From Stemphylium vesicarium (lineage: Eukaryota; Ascomycota; Dothideomycetes; Pleosporales; Pleosporaceae): 64,000 bases of DNA. Every line of letters begins with the position of its first letter. The stretch's first letter is position 1. The stretch covers positions 124,001-188,000 of the forward strand of contig QXCR01000018.1 of the NCBI GenBank assembly GCA_004380135.1, in the 5' to 3' direction. Under the pieces are notes generated by a model. It made no database searches and was not told the origin of the DNA. It was given only the letters and a program-made list of their open reading frames with translations. Shown piece by piece: positions 32,251 through 45,409 of this stretch. Position numbers and translations under genes: made by a program.

Positions 32251-35200
32251 ATGTCTGTAGCACTACCCACCCACTCCAAGTCTTCGGACCGCAAGGTCGT
32301 CTATCTGCTGCCGTTGACCGACAATGGCAGCCCTGACGTCGCGGGCACCTACATTTACCTGCCCCCACCAACCGACCCAGCCTACTCGGTGTGCTTCCAG
32401 ATCCAGGGTACCAGCTCGATATGTCGCGAAGGCAGTCTCTGGGTGAACATCCCCGCCAAAGGAGAGAAGTTCGAGCGCAGCAACTACCGACAGTACAAGT
32501 AAGTTTCTGCTCCAACCACGCCTCACTGCGCCACAGGTCACTGACGCCTGCCGCAGACTGCAGCCCAACTTCACGGGCATGTGTGAGATTGAGGTGCCTA
32601 TTCACGAGGCCAATGCCTTCTCCTTCTACACTACCTACACGCCACTGCCGCAGTGGTCCTTCACAGACGTCGCGTCGCCGGAGCCCACGCGGACAGACAC
32701 ATTTTACATCGACATATGTCCCAGTCTGGAGCTGAAGGGCGAGCACTTGCCGGTCGAGGCCGTCTGCATCTTCTCCTGCCTGTCCAAGTTCATGGGCAAC
32801 TACCCCACCGACTGGGACAACCATCTGCGGGGTATCAGCCAGCGCGGCTACAACATGGTGCACTTCACGCCGCTCATGATGCGTGGCGCTTCGAATTCGC
32901 CCTACAGCATATACGACCAGCTCAAGTTCGACGAAGCCATCTTCAAGAGCGGCGAGAAGGACGTTGCAGACATGGTCGAGAAGATGCACAACGAGTTCAA
33001 TCTGCTTGCCATGACCGATGTCGTCTGGAACCACACGGCCAACAACAGCAAGTGGCTGGAGGAGCACCCGGAATCCGGGTACAACATCGATACTGCGCCT
33101 CACCTTCGTCCTGCTCTCGAGCTCGACACGGCGCTCTTGCAGTTCGGCAAGGAGCTCAAACAGCATGGGCTGCCAACTACCTTTAACAGCGAGGCCGATC
33201 TCGTAAAGGTTATGCAGGGCGTCCAAGAGCATGTCCTTAGCAAGCTCAAGCTCTGGCAGTTCTACGTCGTCAACGTCGAGCGAGACACCAAGGCCATCAT
33301 GCAGTCTTGGACCTCCGGCCAGGTCAACTTTGTCGATGGCAGCTTTAGTGAAGCTGGCCTTCGTGGACTCGATGCTGTCCGAGACTGGCCACTGAAACAA
33401 AAGGCAGACTGGCTGGTCGAGCATGCTCTGCGCGGTGGTGATCGCATGGGCGAACGTTACCGTCGTACCATGGACCCGAACATCGCTGCTGGCCTGCTCT
33501 GCGCCTTGTTCGGGCGCTACGACACTCGTACTAGCAATACACCGGACGATCGTGCGGCACAGGGTACAATCACCGCTATTCTCAACGAGGTCAACCTCCC
33601 TTTCTACCGCGAGTACGACGGAGACTCAGCAGAGATCATGGAGCAACTCTTCAACCGGACCAAGTATGTCCGGTTAGACGCTCACGGTCCCAAGCTTGGA
33701 GAAGTCAACGAAGCAAACCCCCTGATCGAGACCTACTTCACGCGACTACCGCTCAACGAGACGACGAAGAAACACAACCCCGAAGCCCTTGCGCTGGTAA
33801 ACAATGGCTGGGTCTGGGCTGCGGATGCGATGCGCGACAATGCTGGGCCCAAGTCCAGGGCATATCTGAGGCGAGAGGTCATCGTCTGGGGCGACTGTGT
33901 CAAGCTTCGATACGGCAGTGGTCCTGAAGACAACCCGTTCCTCTGGGAGCACATGGCCAAGTACACGAGGTTGATGGCCAAGTACTTCCAAGGCTTCCGG
34001 ATCGACAATTGCCATTCCACGCCTATCCATCTTGCCGAATACATGCTTGACCAAGCACGAAGCGTCAACTCCAACATCATGGTCTGTGCTGAACTCTTCA
34101 CTGGTTCCGAAGAGATGGATTACAAGTTCTGCATGAAGCTTGGCATCTGCGCCCTCATTCGCGAGGCCATGCAATCGTGGAGTACCCAGGAGCTCAGCAG
34201 ACTTGTCCATCGTCATGGTGGTGTTCCCATCGGTAGCTTTGAGACTGATGAAGTACTCAATGCTGCGCACGCAACAGATGGAGCAGACCAGTCGAAACCG
34301 ATCATCAAGAAGATCAAACGCAGCCCTGTACACGCGCTCTTCATGGACTGCACACACGACAACGAGACACCAGCCCAGAAGCGGGACGCTCGCGACACAC
34401 TTCCCAGCGCCGCACTTGTTGCCATGTGCGACTGCGCTACCGGTAGCGTTTTTGGCTTCGACGAAGTCTATCCTGAGCTGATTGAGCTCGTTCACGAGAA
34501 GAGGCTGTACTCCTCAGCCAACTCTACTGGAGAGCCAATCAAGCCACAGGCTGGCGAAGGCGGTATTGGAGGCATTCGCAAGATCATCAACGAGATCCAC
34601 GTCAAGATGGGCAAAGAAGAGTACAACGAGACGTACATTCATCACGACAACGAATACATCACAGTACATCGTGTCAACCCTCACACAAGGAAGGGTTACT
34701 TCCTCATCGCCCATACCGCGTTCCCCGGCTACGGTAACGGCAATGGAGGCTTCGGCAAGACCAAGCTACCAGGTACACAAGCCAAGCTCATTGGCGCATG
34801 GAACCTGGAAGTCGACAACAGCCCGGAAACGAGAGCCCGTGTGGTCGGCGACAAGACAACACTACGTGGCTTGCCAAGCAAAACTAACGATCTTGAGGGT
34901 GTGAACATCGAGTCTGCTGGCGACGACACTACCATCAGCATTCCCGACAAGTTTCCTCCGGGCAGTATTGCCATCTTCGAAACTTGGGTGCCGAGCGCTG
35001 AGCACGCTGATGGCCTCGACAAGTTCGTCACCAGTGGAGCGCGTGCAGCTTTCAGTGATGTCAACCTCACCGACCTGAACTACATCTTGTACCGATGCGA
35101 AGAAGAAGAGCGGGACGCTACAGACCACAAAGACGGAACCTACAACATCCCCGGGCACGGCAACCTGGTGTACGCCGGTCTGCAAGGATGGTGGAGTGTA

Positions 35201-36991
35201 CTCCGCGACATTGTCAACGACAACAACCTTGGCCACCCTCTTTGCAACCATCTCCGTGATGGTCAATGGGCACTTGACTACTGTCTTGGTCGCCTTCAAA
35301 AGATCTCCGAAAAGGAGAGCTACGCCAACATCAAGGGTCCTGCCAAATGGCTGGAGGCGAAGTTCGATGCCATTCGCAAGGTTCCGAGCTACATGCTTCC
35401 GAGGTACTTCGCACTGGTCATACAGACGGCATACAATGCTGCAGTGGACCGCGCAATCGAGTTGATGGGCGAGAACGTCCGTGAGGGTAATCAGTTCCTC
35501 AAGAGCCTGGCGCTCGTCAGCTGCCAAGTCACAGGCTACATGAACAGCGCCTCGCTCTACCCAGAAAAGAGCGTACCCAGTATGGCCGCGGGTCTTCCTC
35601 ACTTCGCCTATGATTGGGCGCGATGCTGGGGTCGCGACATTACAATCTCAGCCCGCGGTCTCTATATGGGCACGGGGAGGTATGCCGACGCTAAGGAGCA
35701 CATCTTTGCTTTCGCCAGCGTCCTCAAGCACGGAATGGTACCCAACCTCCTCGGTGGTGGCAAGAACCCACGTTACAACTCCCGCGACTCGGTTTGGTGG
35801 TTCCTCCAAAACATCCAGGACTACACCAAGATTGTACCAAACGGCATCGAGCTTCTCCAGGACCAGGTTAAGCGACGATTCCTGCCGTACGACGACACGT
35901 GGTTTGCACACACCGACGAACGTGCTTACTCTAAGTCTTCCACTGTTGAAGATGTCATCCAAGAAGCCCTTCAGCGCCATGCCTCGGGCATAGAATTCCG
36001 CGAGTACGATGCAGGCCCCAACATCGACAGCCAGATGAAGTCGGAAGGCTTCAACATCAAGATTTGGACAGACTGGGAGACTGGCCTGATCTTTGGTGGA
36101 AACCAATGGAACTGCGGTACATGGATGGACAAGATGGGTGAGAGCGAAAAGGCTGGCAGCAAGGGCGTCCCTGGTACGCCTCGAGACGGCGCTCCTGTTG
36201 AGATCATTGGCATGCTGTACAGCACAGTACGCTGGTGCGCCAACCTGTACGCAGCCGGTAAATTCAAGTACGAGGGTGTCACTCTGGAGGACGGCAAGAA
36301 GATCACCTACAAGGAGTGGGCCGACTTGATCAAGGCAAACTTCGAGCGATGCTTCTACGTTCCTCGTTCTGCAGAGGAAGACAGCAAATACGACGTCAAC
36401 TCGAGCATCGTCAACCGCCGCGGAATTTACAAGGACTTGTACCGCTCGGGCAAGGAGTACGAGGACTATCAGCTGAGGCCCAACTTCCCTGTCATGATGG
36501 CTGTTGCGCCAGATCTTTGCGATCCCGATCACGCTCTGTATGCTCTCCAGATGGCCGACAGGATTCTGCTTGGACCTCAGGGTATGAAGACGCTCGACCC
36601 CTCGGACCTCAACTACCGCGGCTACTACATCAACAGTGAAGATTCTACCGACTTCCACACATCCAAGGGCCGCAACTACCACCAAGGACCTGAATGGGTT
36701 TGGCCTACGGGCTTCTTCCTGCGTGCGCTGCTCAAGTTCGATCTCAAGCGCCGCAAGACGCCCGAGGAGCGCGTCGAGAGCTACCAACAAGTCACGCGTC
36801 GTCTCGCTGGCTGCATGAAGGCAATTCAAGAGTCTCCATGGGCTGGTCTGACGGAGCTGACACAGAAAGACGGTGCGTTTTGTGGCGACTCTTGCCCGAC
36901 ACAGAGTTGGAGTGCTAGCTGCATCATCGACTTGTTCCAGGACGCGCGCGAGTATGAGATGGAGGGATCGGGTGAGAAGCCTTCATCGTAG
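32251..36991 (+). CDS. GDB1: Glycogen debranching enzyme (4-alpha-glucanotransferase / amylo-1,6-glucosidase)
   Basis: Exons 32251..32498 and 32557..36991; 1,560 residues; one 58-nt intron near the start. The N-terminal glucanotransferase part shows GH13-like motifs: FRIDNCHSTPIHLAEYML near residue 564 (nucleophile Asp), VCAELFTGSEEMD near 593 (acid Glu) and MDCTHDNETPAQ near 683. The C-terminal GH133-type amylo-1,6-glucosidase half shows HFAYDWARCWGRDITISARG, NPRYNSRDSVWWFL and FGGNQWNCGTWMDKMGES. The single bifunctional polypeptide shortens and removes alpha-1,6 branches during glycogen breakdown in the cytosol. Length agrees with yeast Gdb1 (about 1,536), and all landmark motifs are intact. 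The compact intron and long open exon are typical of this gene in ascomycetes. Confidence 0.96.
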
Positions 36992-39900
36992 GCTGATGCG
37001 GTCGGTAATGTCAAGAGCATGTTTCTTCGGCTGACATGAGACGGTTGGGAAATTGGAGATGGAGCGGTGGTAGAATAGTAGAATAATGGGTTGGTGTAGA
37101 TACCTAGATATCCGATTAATGACCTTTGAATCATTGTTTAATGCAGTTATGGTACCTTGGAAATGCTCTCTTGTGTATCTGTCATCCATTCGTAATTGTA
37201 CCCTTTGTTGCTTTCAATTGGTGTTGTCTCTGTTGATCTAGTTAGTGAAAATGGCACATGGTGTTTGTGGCAAATGTTGCTCTTGATCTTTCCACCTTGA
37301 ACAAGAGTGATCAAGATGTCCTGAAAGCTCTACGTTCACACATGTATGGGCAATTACAAAGCATACAGTTGCTTTGCAGCCATGAACCTGCCAAACGCAA
37401 CGAGTGAACACACAGAAACATACTCACAAGCGAAAAAACAGGACTTGACTCACCAGCCCCAAGATCTCCATGTAGAACACGTAGAAAGTAGTGATTGCAA
37501 GAAAACATTGAACAACCTCGTGCGTAAAAGACAGGTCAACGGAGGAGAGAACAAGAAATCACGAATAAACATCTCACTACCAAACCCCATCTTCCCGCAT
37601 ACCCGTCCTCACTCACTTCCATGCTGCCGCCACGTTTCCATCTCCATCTCCTCCAACTCCACCGCTTCTATTTCCACATTCAGCAAAGACAAAAAAGCTA
37701 CCATCATCTTTCTTCGTATGATCGTCCAACTGGTCCGACCCGCAACGTTATCGTTATCGTTATCGTCATCGTTGGAGACTAAGCAAAAAAGGCCATACAG
37801 GCAAAGGCGAAAGAAGAAACAAAGACGCGAACGGCGATGCTGAACCAAATGTGCCGCGACACGTCTTGTTGAATGGGTTGATACGAACATGCACGAACAC
37901 GAATACGAATATGCGGTATGCAAGGCGTAAGATGCAATATGCAGACATGCAGACATGCATCTTGGCGGTGATGACGCTACCTTCGGATACCGGACCCGAA
38001 CTGCGCGATGCGAGATGAGCATATACGACGCTTGGCTGCAAACGGCGGGTACCCCGGGATGGAGAAAGGAAGAGGAAAAAAAAAGGAAAATGGGGTTTTG
38101 ATGGGATCGATGCGAGTGAGATTGGCGAGATGGGGGGCTTAGTGTTGGGATGCAGAGGCTACATGGGTACGTGTTGGGGTACGTGTATGGGTAAGGGTAA
38201 GGGTATGCGACATGCAAGTTCCGAATCGAGCTGTCGAGGCCGATATCAGAAATAGCGCAGACATGTTGAACATGTTAACTGCATGTACAACGGGGCGTTC
38301 ACTGGAAAGAGCAAGATAAAACGAAATAAAGACATGTACGCATGTATGCAGGTAGGAAAAGGTATGTATGCATGCTGCGTACCAACAAAAGCGCGCGCGT
38401 CGTAATCCCACAACAGCCATAGCCAGTGATAGTTCTCCCGAGATATGCACGTCTGTCTTCGTTGCGCATTGCGCATTGTACATCAATATCGAAAGTCAGA
38501 GTGTGTAGAAGACGTATACGGGATACGATCGTCATCAGGGTAATCAGCGGTGGAAAAAAGGAAAGAGCGACGGGAGTAAGGAGCCAATACAGCGAGCATC
38601 GAATGTAGTAGGTAGCCAATATGGTGATATCTGGCATCGACCATTCGGTCTGAGCATACGTACGAAAGCGTGGATGCAGGAAGCGCTGTATCATGGTCCC
38701 GAGAAGCGAGTACCGAGCATATCGGTACCAGATGCAGTTACGGCGGACCAACGTCGTGTATGCCGAAAACGTAGGATCATCCGAGATTTCCTTTTTCTCG
38801 CTCTTTCTTGGCCGTTGGTTTACTTTTACTTTCTTCTCTTCTGGGAGGCTGGGTAAGTAACGGGGTTGCAGCATGGGGATCCAATGCACCCCACACGCAC
38901 AGACCCCTTTCTGGTGCTTGTTTGCGTGCATATGTAAGGACGGACGTATGCGTGGGACGGGGGATGGTATGGAATTGGGGGTGAGGAAACCAGACTTTGT
39001 TGCCCACCCCCTACCCACTCTCACCCATCTCTCTACTGGAAGCTCTGCTAGCTTTGCATGTAACCCGTAGGTGGCTCCCATCCCACACCGTACTGTATCG
39101 TCCATTGCCGTCCACTAGCCGCCTGAGAAGAACAGAGGCAAAAGTGAGAAGAGAGACGTTTGGCGTACACCAACAGCTGCACCACTTACGTCCGTTATGC
39201 ACATGCGTATGCACGATGCAACTTAGATGTATAGTCTCCGACGTGCATATCCAGATTTACTCTGTAAACCTTTGACAAAATCTCATCGGCTGCAATCATC
39301 CGGCCCCACACACAGAATCGCTTTTTCTTCACCCCGTTTTGTGCTATCAGTTTGCTGCTCAGCAGGGGTAGGCGAAGGCGTGCGCATAGACGTGCAGGGA
39401 AAAAGAAGGGAAATAGGAAAACGGGAACCGTGGGTTGAATGGAGTAGATGGAAAGCAAAATGCGGGGCATGGCGAGACAAAGAAAGCATAGGGCATGGGA
39501 GGGAAAGAAGGAAGGAGGGACATGGGAGACGTTATAGGGAAACTGCGCGAGAGGGATGCGGACGGAAACGGCAGGTGCAGGGAAGACAAGGGAAGGCAAG
39601 GGAATAGAGCGGAAAAGGGCACAGGGCGTAAAAAAGGAAGGAAATTACAGAGATGATGTTCGGGTTTTCCGCATTCGGATTGCGACTGAGCTTTTAGCCG
39701 AGGTTTATGCGCTGCTGTGGGAAGTGGTACATGTGAAAGCGTAGCATGGCTGACTGGTTTGGGCAGTTTACATGTTTACTTTTTCTTCTCCTTTCTTTTC
39801 TTCACCATGAGCGAGGCGCTGGAAAGGGTTTGGTTCGGTTTGCGCTCTCTTTTGCAGGACCACACACTGCCAAAGTCTGTCACTACAGGTGTGTGATTGG

Positions 39901-42900
39901 CCCGGATACATATTGTTTGCGATCTGCATTTTGGGGACGGTGGGCTTGTGTGTGGGTGTGTTGATGAGTACAAGGCGGAGAGCATGGCTGTTGCTTAATC
40001 TATGTTGGCTTGGTACCCTGACAAGCGGAGGCTGAGTGTTGCTCGGGGCAGGGTCTAACAAGCGCTTGTTCGGTTTTAGTAACAATGTCGTGAGAAGCTG
40101 AGTGACGTGGCGAAGAAAAGGGACCTCAACGCATCATAGAAAACTTGCGCATGCGTCTGTGGATGGGAGTGTGTGTCGTTTTTGGGAAGCGTTGGACGGT
40201 GTAATCTTGCCAGTGTGGAGAAGGCTGTGTATACGACCAAAAGCACAGTGTACCATCTTCTCGCTCCTTCCTTTGATGAGAAAGGCGCAGGTGTATGCAT
40301 CGCTTGAGGTAGGCGCATGTCGGTATTGGAATGATCCGCCAAGGCTCAACCGCAGTAGATCTCAGCCATGTGATGTGGACGCTGTGTGGGTAGGACTAGT
40401 TGTAACGGTACGATGGCGAGGCACAATGCTGTCGAGCAACCACGATGCCCGTAGGAGTCGCGATCCTATTGCCGCACCTACATTTGGCTCTCGCCAATGC
40501 AGTGCGTCTCCAGCTCCGTCAGTCGAGCTCTACTCTGCACATACCACATCGAGGGATGGGAGAATTGCTAAGATTCTGAAATGACCAGCCATCAGACCGG
40601 ACACGTATCCAGATTCCCACTGGTGTATCCTTGTTCCAGTAGTCTGTAAAGTCGATGCTCTGCACACATCTTCATCACGCACCTTCCTGGATACCCCTAC
40701 CGGAGCGGTCAGCGTGTCATTTGATGGCTCTAGGTAGCGCTCCAAGCACGCACCTACCAAGAGCGATACCATGTCGACAAAAGGCTTTTTACATCGTGAT
40801 CTTGGCTGCACACAATTGTGACCCAGAGTGCCTAAGATGGTGATAGTAAAACAAGGCGATCACTGCGCCAAAATGAGGTGATAGACACATGCAGATAGGG
40901 CGCTACCGGTTGAAGGCGGATGAGGAGGTTTGCAGCGAGACACAAAGGATCCGAAAGCGAACTCGAGGTAGGAAGCGGCGCTCGACAGAGTAAAGGCAAC
41001 AGCTGGTGGAAAAATTGCGCATATTCGTCGCAAGGTCATCCTGGTGAGATTTTCTGGGACATGGAAACGCTTACTTGTAACACGTTGCACACGGTAGATG
41101 TAGGTTTAAGGCAGTGGCCGGGCAGATCGACACCAGCGTAGTGACTTCCTACCGGTCATCCCATTCCTGAAGTAGCGGCCATGATCACCCGAGTCTCTGA
41201 TGCTTTCTTTTCAGAGGACCCGGCACAAAATACCTTCCAAATTTTCGGGCGAAGGATTCTAAGTTGTGCCGGTACCATTGAGAGGCAGTCGCATGCCTAA
41301 ACTCGAACAGCCCTAGGCTCGCTTGCTACCGATCAGAATGTCGTACATGGGAAAGAGTGTAGCTAACCGTGTGGTGTTCGTGGAGGGCTTACGCTTGTGC
41401 GGGCTTGACCCTGGAAGCAAGAAGCAGTGAGAAGAATGGCCTAGTTGGTCACTTATCGCGAAGGCGTAATCAAGTCCGATGCTGGGTTGTCTGGAAAGCG
41501 CGTCTTGTTGTTCGTCCCACAGAGCCCCTGGTGGATGCATCCATCAGCTGTGACTTGCGGCTTTCTGCGGCAAAGTTCGAGTCAGCACAGCCGATCATGA
41601 ATCATTTTCCCTCGCTTCTTCCGACGGATAGATATTGAGTTTCAGAAGTGACGCGCATCCCTCACGGCATGAACTTTGGAAGTTGGATTAAGGTATGGAC
41701 GCGGCCCGGATGGCGAGCCCCACAACAAAGGAGGAAAGACGTTGAAACGCCTGGTCAATGCGCACGTGAATTAGACACAATTGAAAAGCCATTCATGCGT
41801 GCCTCGCGTCGAGACTATCGCTCCATGATGGAATTGGTTTTGGTGGCCAAAGGGTGCGGGTACCATAGGAATGTAGCTGCTGCATGCGTGTCATGCAGAT
41901 CGTCCTTGAGGGAGAATGGTTTCGCGTAAGCGACGCAGCGCAATCATTCTCTGATCCGTCTTTCGCATGCGATAGCAATGCCGAGGTACACTAAGGATCG
42001 CCTGCGAAAGGAGGAGGCAAGCTCCGACAAAAGGGCCGATAGAGTGCAGCGAGAGCGTTGTCAAGTTGTTAAATACGCATTTGAGACTGTAAAAGCACTA
42101 GACCGACCCGACTAATCGCTAGAGGGAGTGTTGGGTTGTAGCATGTGCATGGCGACAGGGGAGATCGCAAAGACGATAATAGCTGTACGACGTGCATGCA
42201 CCATGAATACTGGCGACTGGCAAATGAGATGTAGACAATCACGTCGATCGAATCCATGGCGCTGCCCGATAATGCATGCAGCTTATGGCCAGGCACCAAG
42301 ATCAAGGACCGAATGCCATCATGCTAAATCTAGCTATGTTACCGTTTGGCTCGAGGCGTCGGCGTCTGGGTTTGCTCACAACAAAGCGTCAATCAGCCCT
42401 TGCAAAGCCGAAGGATTTTTCAATTACGAGGATGACGGGCTCTGGACCCGGTATCTCCATTTACAACAGACCGCATTGCTTGCTGCAGTATTAGGCTAAC
42501 CAGCGCGGGAATGCTTTGCATTGCTAGGTTTCGATGTTTCGATGTCGTGCAGACACGCATACATGCCTAAGCGAAGTGGTACTTGATGGACCCAATTTGC
42601 CACAGGCGGTATCGCAAAGAGAAGTGTTAAGGGCTTACGGGTCCAAGCTGCGGCCACGAGCCAAACATTGATTGATCATGCAGCCTCTAGCTCCAATTGA
42701 TTGGCGCGACGTTTCTTCCACGACGATTCTGTGTTGGTAGCTAGCGTGGTTTTGAGGATGCACGCGAGACGGGGAACTGCTTCCGATGGCAGGGATGTGG
42801 TACGAGCGAGTCCAAGGCTTAGCACTCACATGGCTCAACCGCCTTGGTGGACTCGCTAGTTCTGGCGTGAGACCATGCAGGCGACATACGTGTCTGGATG

Positions 42901-45409
42901 CTCGCAATGAACATGGCTACCTGAGACGGCTGATGTGAGCCCCGGGGAGAGGCCTTGCCCGAGATAATGCGTGCGTCGTCGTTGTCGACGCAGGGTCAGA
43001 TGCAGACAAGCAAATGACCGCAGGGGTACATTTACAGACCAAGAGCAATGGCATGATGTTGAGACAACAGCTTCGAGCTCAGATTTGGGCCGGTCCCAAG
43101 AGCGCCTAGACTGGTTGTGTAACTCCTCAGGATGATGACTTTGTATCACCGCAGGAAACACTCGTGAAACAGTGTAAAGAGCTGTCCAAACAGACAACGA
43201 GTTCCCACACTCGGGCCGTTGATCATCTTCGGCGTGCTGTAGTGGCTCTCGGTCTCTGGGCAGGCGCATGGGATGCTTCCGCAAGCAGTAGAAGATGGTA
43301 GCTCGAACAGGCTGGACGATGGTGATGGACAGCCGTAAAGGGCTTGGAAAGCCACTCAATGTCCGAATGCAGACATGTTTCGAGCGTCGTGTACAAACAG
43401 CCGACGAGACGACGAACGATGGGTGAATAGCTTCGCAAAAGCAATGTTTTCCTAATACTCGCAGTGGAGGATCTTCGCTGGCGGCGTATCCGGCTGACAG
43501 CTAGGTAAGATCATCATGCAACTACCCGCAGAGTCACTATGATTGTCAGACACCGGTCAAGTCTTGATGAGCGCGAGCCATGTCACTTCCCACTGCTCGT
43601 GACGGTGCACAATGTGATGAAAAACGAGGTCGCTAGAAGGCCCTGACTCGACTCGATATCTCGCACACCGCTCAGGGACCTGTAAAGCATGTCCAGGTTA
43701 GGGGTCTCTTGTAGACGAGGTCCTTCACGAGTGCTGTGATCGGTCAGGCGCGGGTTGGGCAGGGGCCAATCAGGTGCAGGTCGGTATACCGAGACAAGCA
43801 CGACGAGAAATGCGTGGGCACGGGACGTTTCCTATTCGGTCCGTAAATGAAGGTCGCGCGTGTCCCATCGGTGAAGATATGGGGGCGAGAGTTCTGCTGT
43901 GGTGCACTAGATGCCCGTTGAGCGAGTGCGTCAGGACGGTGCAGGTGAAGGCGACGCCACAAACACCGTTGCGTGCTAGCCGAAACGCAAATGCACAGGC
44001 GGAGCCCATTAAAGTCAACGGCAGCGCGGCGTCCTAGAAGGGGATAGGCCAGGGCTGATATTGCGCGAGGGAGCGCTGGGCGTGTAGACAGAGTTGTGGT
44101 GTTGCCATTCTGCGGGGCTTGGCAGCAATATTATTATCATCAGCAGCAGTGGCATCACCCACGAGCAGGTTGGCAACGCGGGTGTGGTTGCTGGGTCCGG
44201 CTGCAAGTCATGCCAGCGGCGCAGTCGACAGTTGGCAAGCGGGCCCCTTTCCCCGTCCCTCGTCTCCAGCGTTGTTGTCGTTTTTTCTTTACCAGCGTCG
44301 CGTTTTTGCGGCGCGTCCCCGTGGCGGGAAGCCCACAATTGCGTTCATTCGGCTACAGCCGCGCTGCACTGGGCTGCTCATCAAAGAAGCAAAAGAATAC
44401 CCTGGCGAAGGAGGCGGCCGCCGCAATGCTGCACTTCTGCAGCGGAGGAGGGTGGCACAGGACCCTCGTCTCGCGGTGATGGCTCCGTTGTTTGTGGGCA
44501 GCGTCGCAGCAGCGGGCAGGGTACGGGAAGCGATCGATGATGGGGCGTCGCAGCGGTTGGTCACGTGCGCAGCTATTATGGGCAGCATCCATGCACGCTG
44601 CAGGCAGGCAGCTTGCCGCGATGGGCGCACCACCATGACAGGGCCACATCGGAAGCGAGCGAGGAGGGAAAAGTGCGCCGGCCGTCGCGGCCACGGCCCT
44701 CGACGGCGTCGGCATGCACAAACACGGACTGCGGTGGCAGCGCTGGAAGGAAGAAAAAAGAGCGGGGCGTCATGTTTTTCCACGTCCCCTCCCATCGGGC
44801 CGAGGCCAGAGTGCGGAGACGCGTCGTCGTCGTGTTGCTCTCGCAGCTCTTGCAGCTCTTGCAGCCGGTCGAGGCATACGGCATAGGCAGTTCGGTGGTT
44901 TGCGGCGGTAGGGTCGACTTGGGGCGCTGGTGTCATGGCCAGCCTGCAATATTGGCTGTGCACAAGCAGTAAGTTCAGGCGCCCGACGGATCGAAAGCCG
45001 CCAGCCCCGAGCCCCCCTTAGCGCCTCCCACGCAGCCGCGTCTGGCCACCCGGCCGTACAAGGTGGCATGCCTGCCTGGCACGGCGCATGGGTGCCAGAG
45101 ACGGGATCAGGTCCCCGCTGCATGCCATCTTAGGTGGGTCGCCTGCTCTTCACAGTGCAGCAGCGCGTTCCCCCGCAGCCAGCACAAACCAGTGACATGC
45201 CTGCTTCCCAAGCCCCTCAACTAGGGCCGCCAGCCGGTTCATCCTTTGCCTGTGCCGCGAGCGGAGCTGGATTTACTAGAATGCTAGACCCTTTCGATTC
45301 TCCCGCGAGACGGTACTCCTTGTGCGACCCAGCGCTTCTTCTTCTGCCTCATATCATCATCCAACCTGGCCGCTGACCGCCAGTACATCCCATATAACCA
45401 CCTCATGCC
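36992..45409. other. Gene-poor island, 8.4 kb
   Basis: No supportable gene. The left part (37-39.6 kb) is rich in simple patterns: a TTATCG hexamer run near 37746-37772, ACATGCAG words near 37940-37960, and GGGTAAGGGTA words near 38187-38206. The middle (39.6-44 kb) is average-complexity DNA with short frames only. The right part (44.1-45.3 kb) is GC-rich and therefore open in several frames on both strands at once, which argues against any one being coding. Confidence 0.5.
37746..37772. repeat. (TTATCG)n-like hexamer repeat
   Basis: CGTTATCGTTATCGTTATCG followed by a diverged CATCG unit, in non-coding DNA. Confidence 0.8.

Noticed and set aside
38299..39105. 268-codon open frame on the minus strand
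   Set aside because: No domain, no composition bias, Tyr/Arg/Leu-rich random character, inside simple-sequence DNA; one such frame by chance is expected in 64 kb.
39746..39964. 72-residue frame with hydrophobic start (FTCLLFLLLSFL) and several Cys, considered as a small secreted protein
   Set aside because: The hydrophobic run is short and preceded by acidic residues, the Cys are not in a known pattern, and chance is likely without expression data.
41568..41590. GTTCGAGTC, resembling a tRNA B box
   Set aside because: Flanking five-base T-stem does not pair and no cloverleaf fits upstream.
44119..44963. Long overlapping open frames on both strands
   Set aside because: Start is TTG on the plus strand, and several frames are open together because the DNA is GC-rich; Ala/Arg/Ser/Cys-rich translations have no family features.
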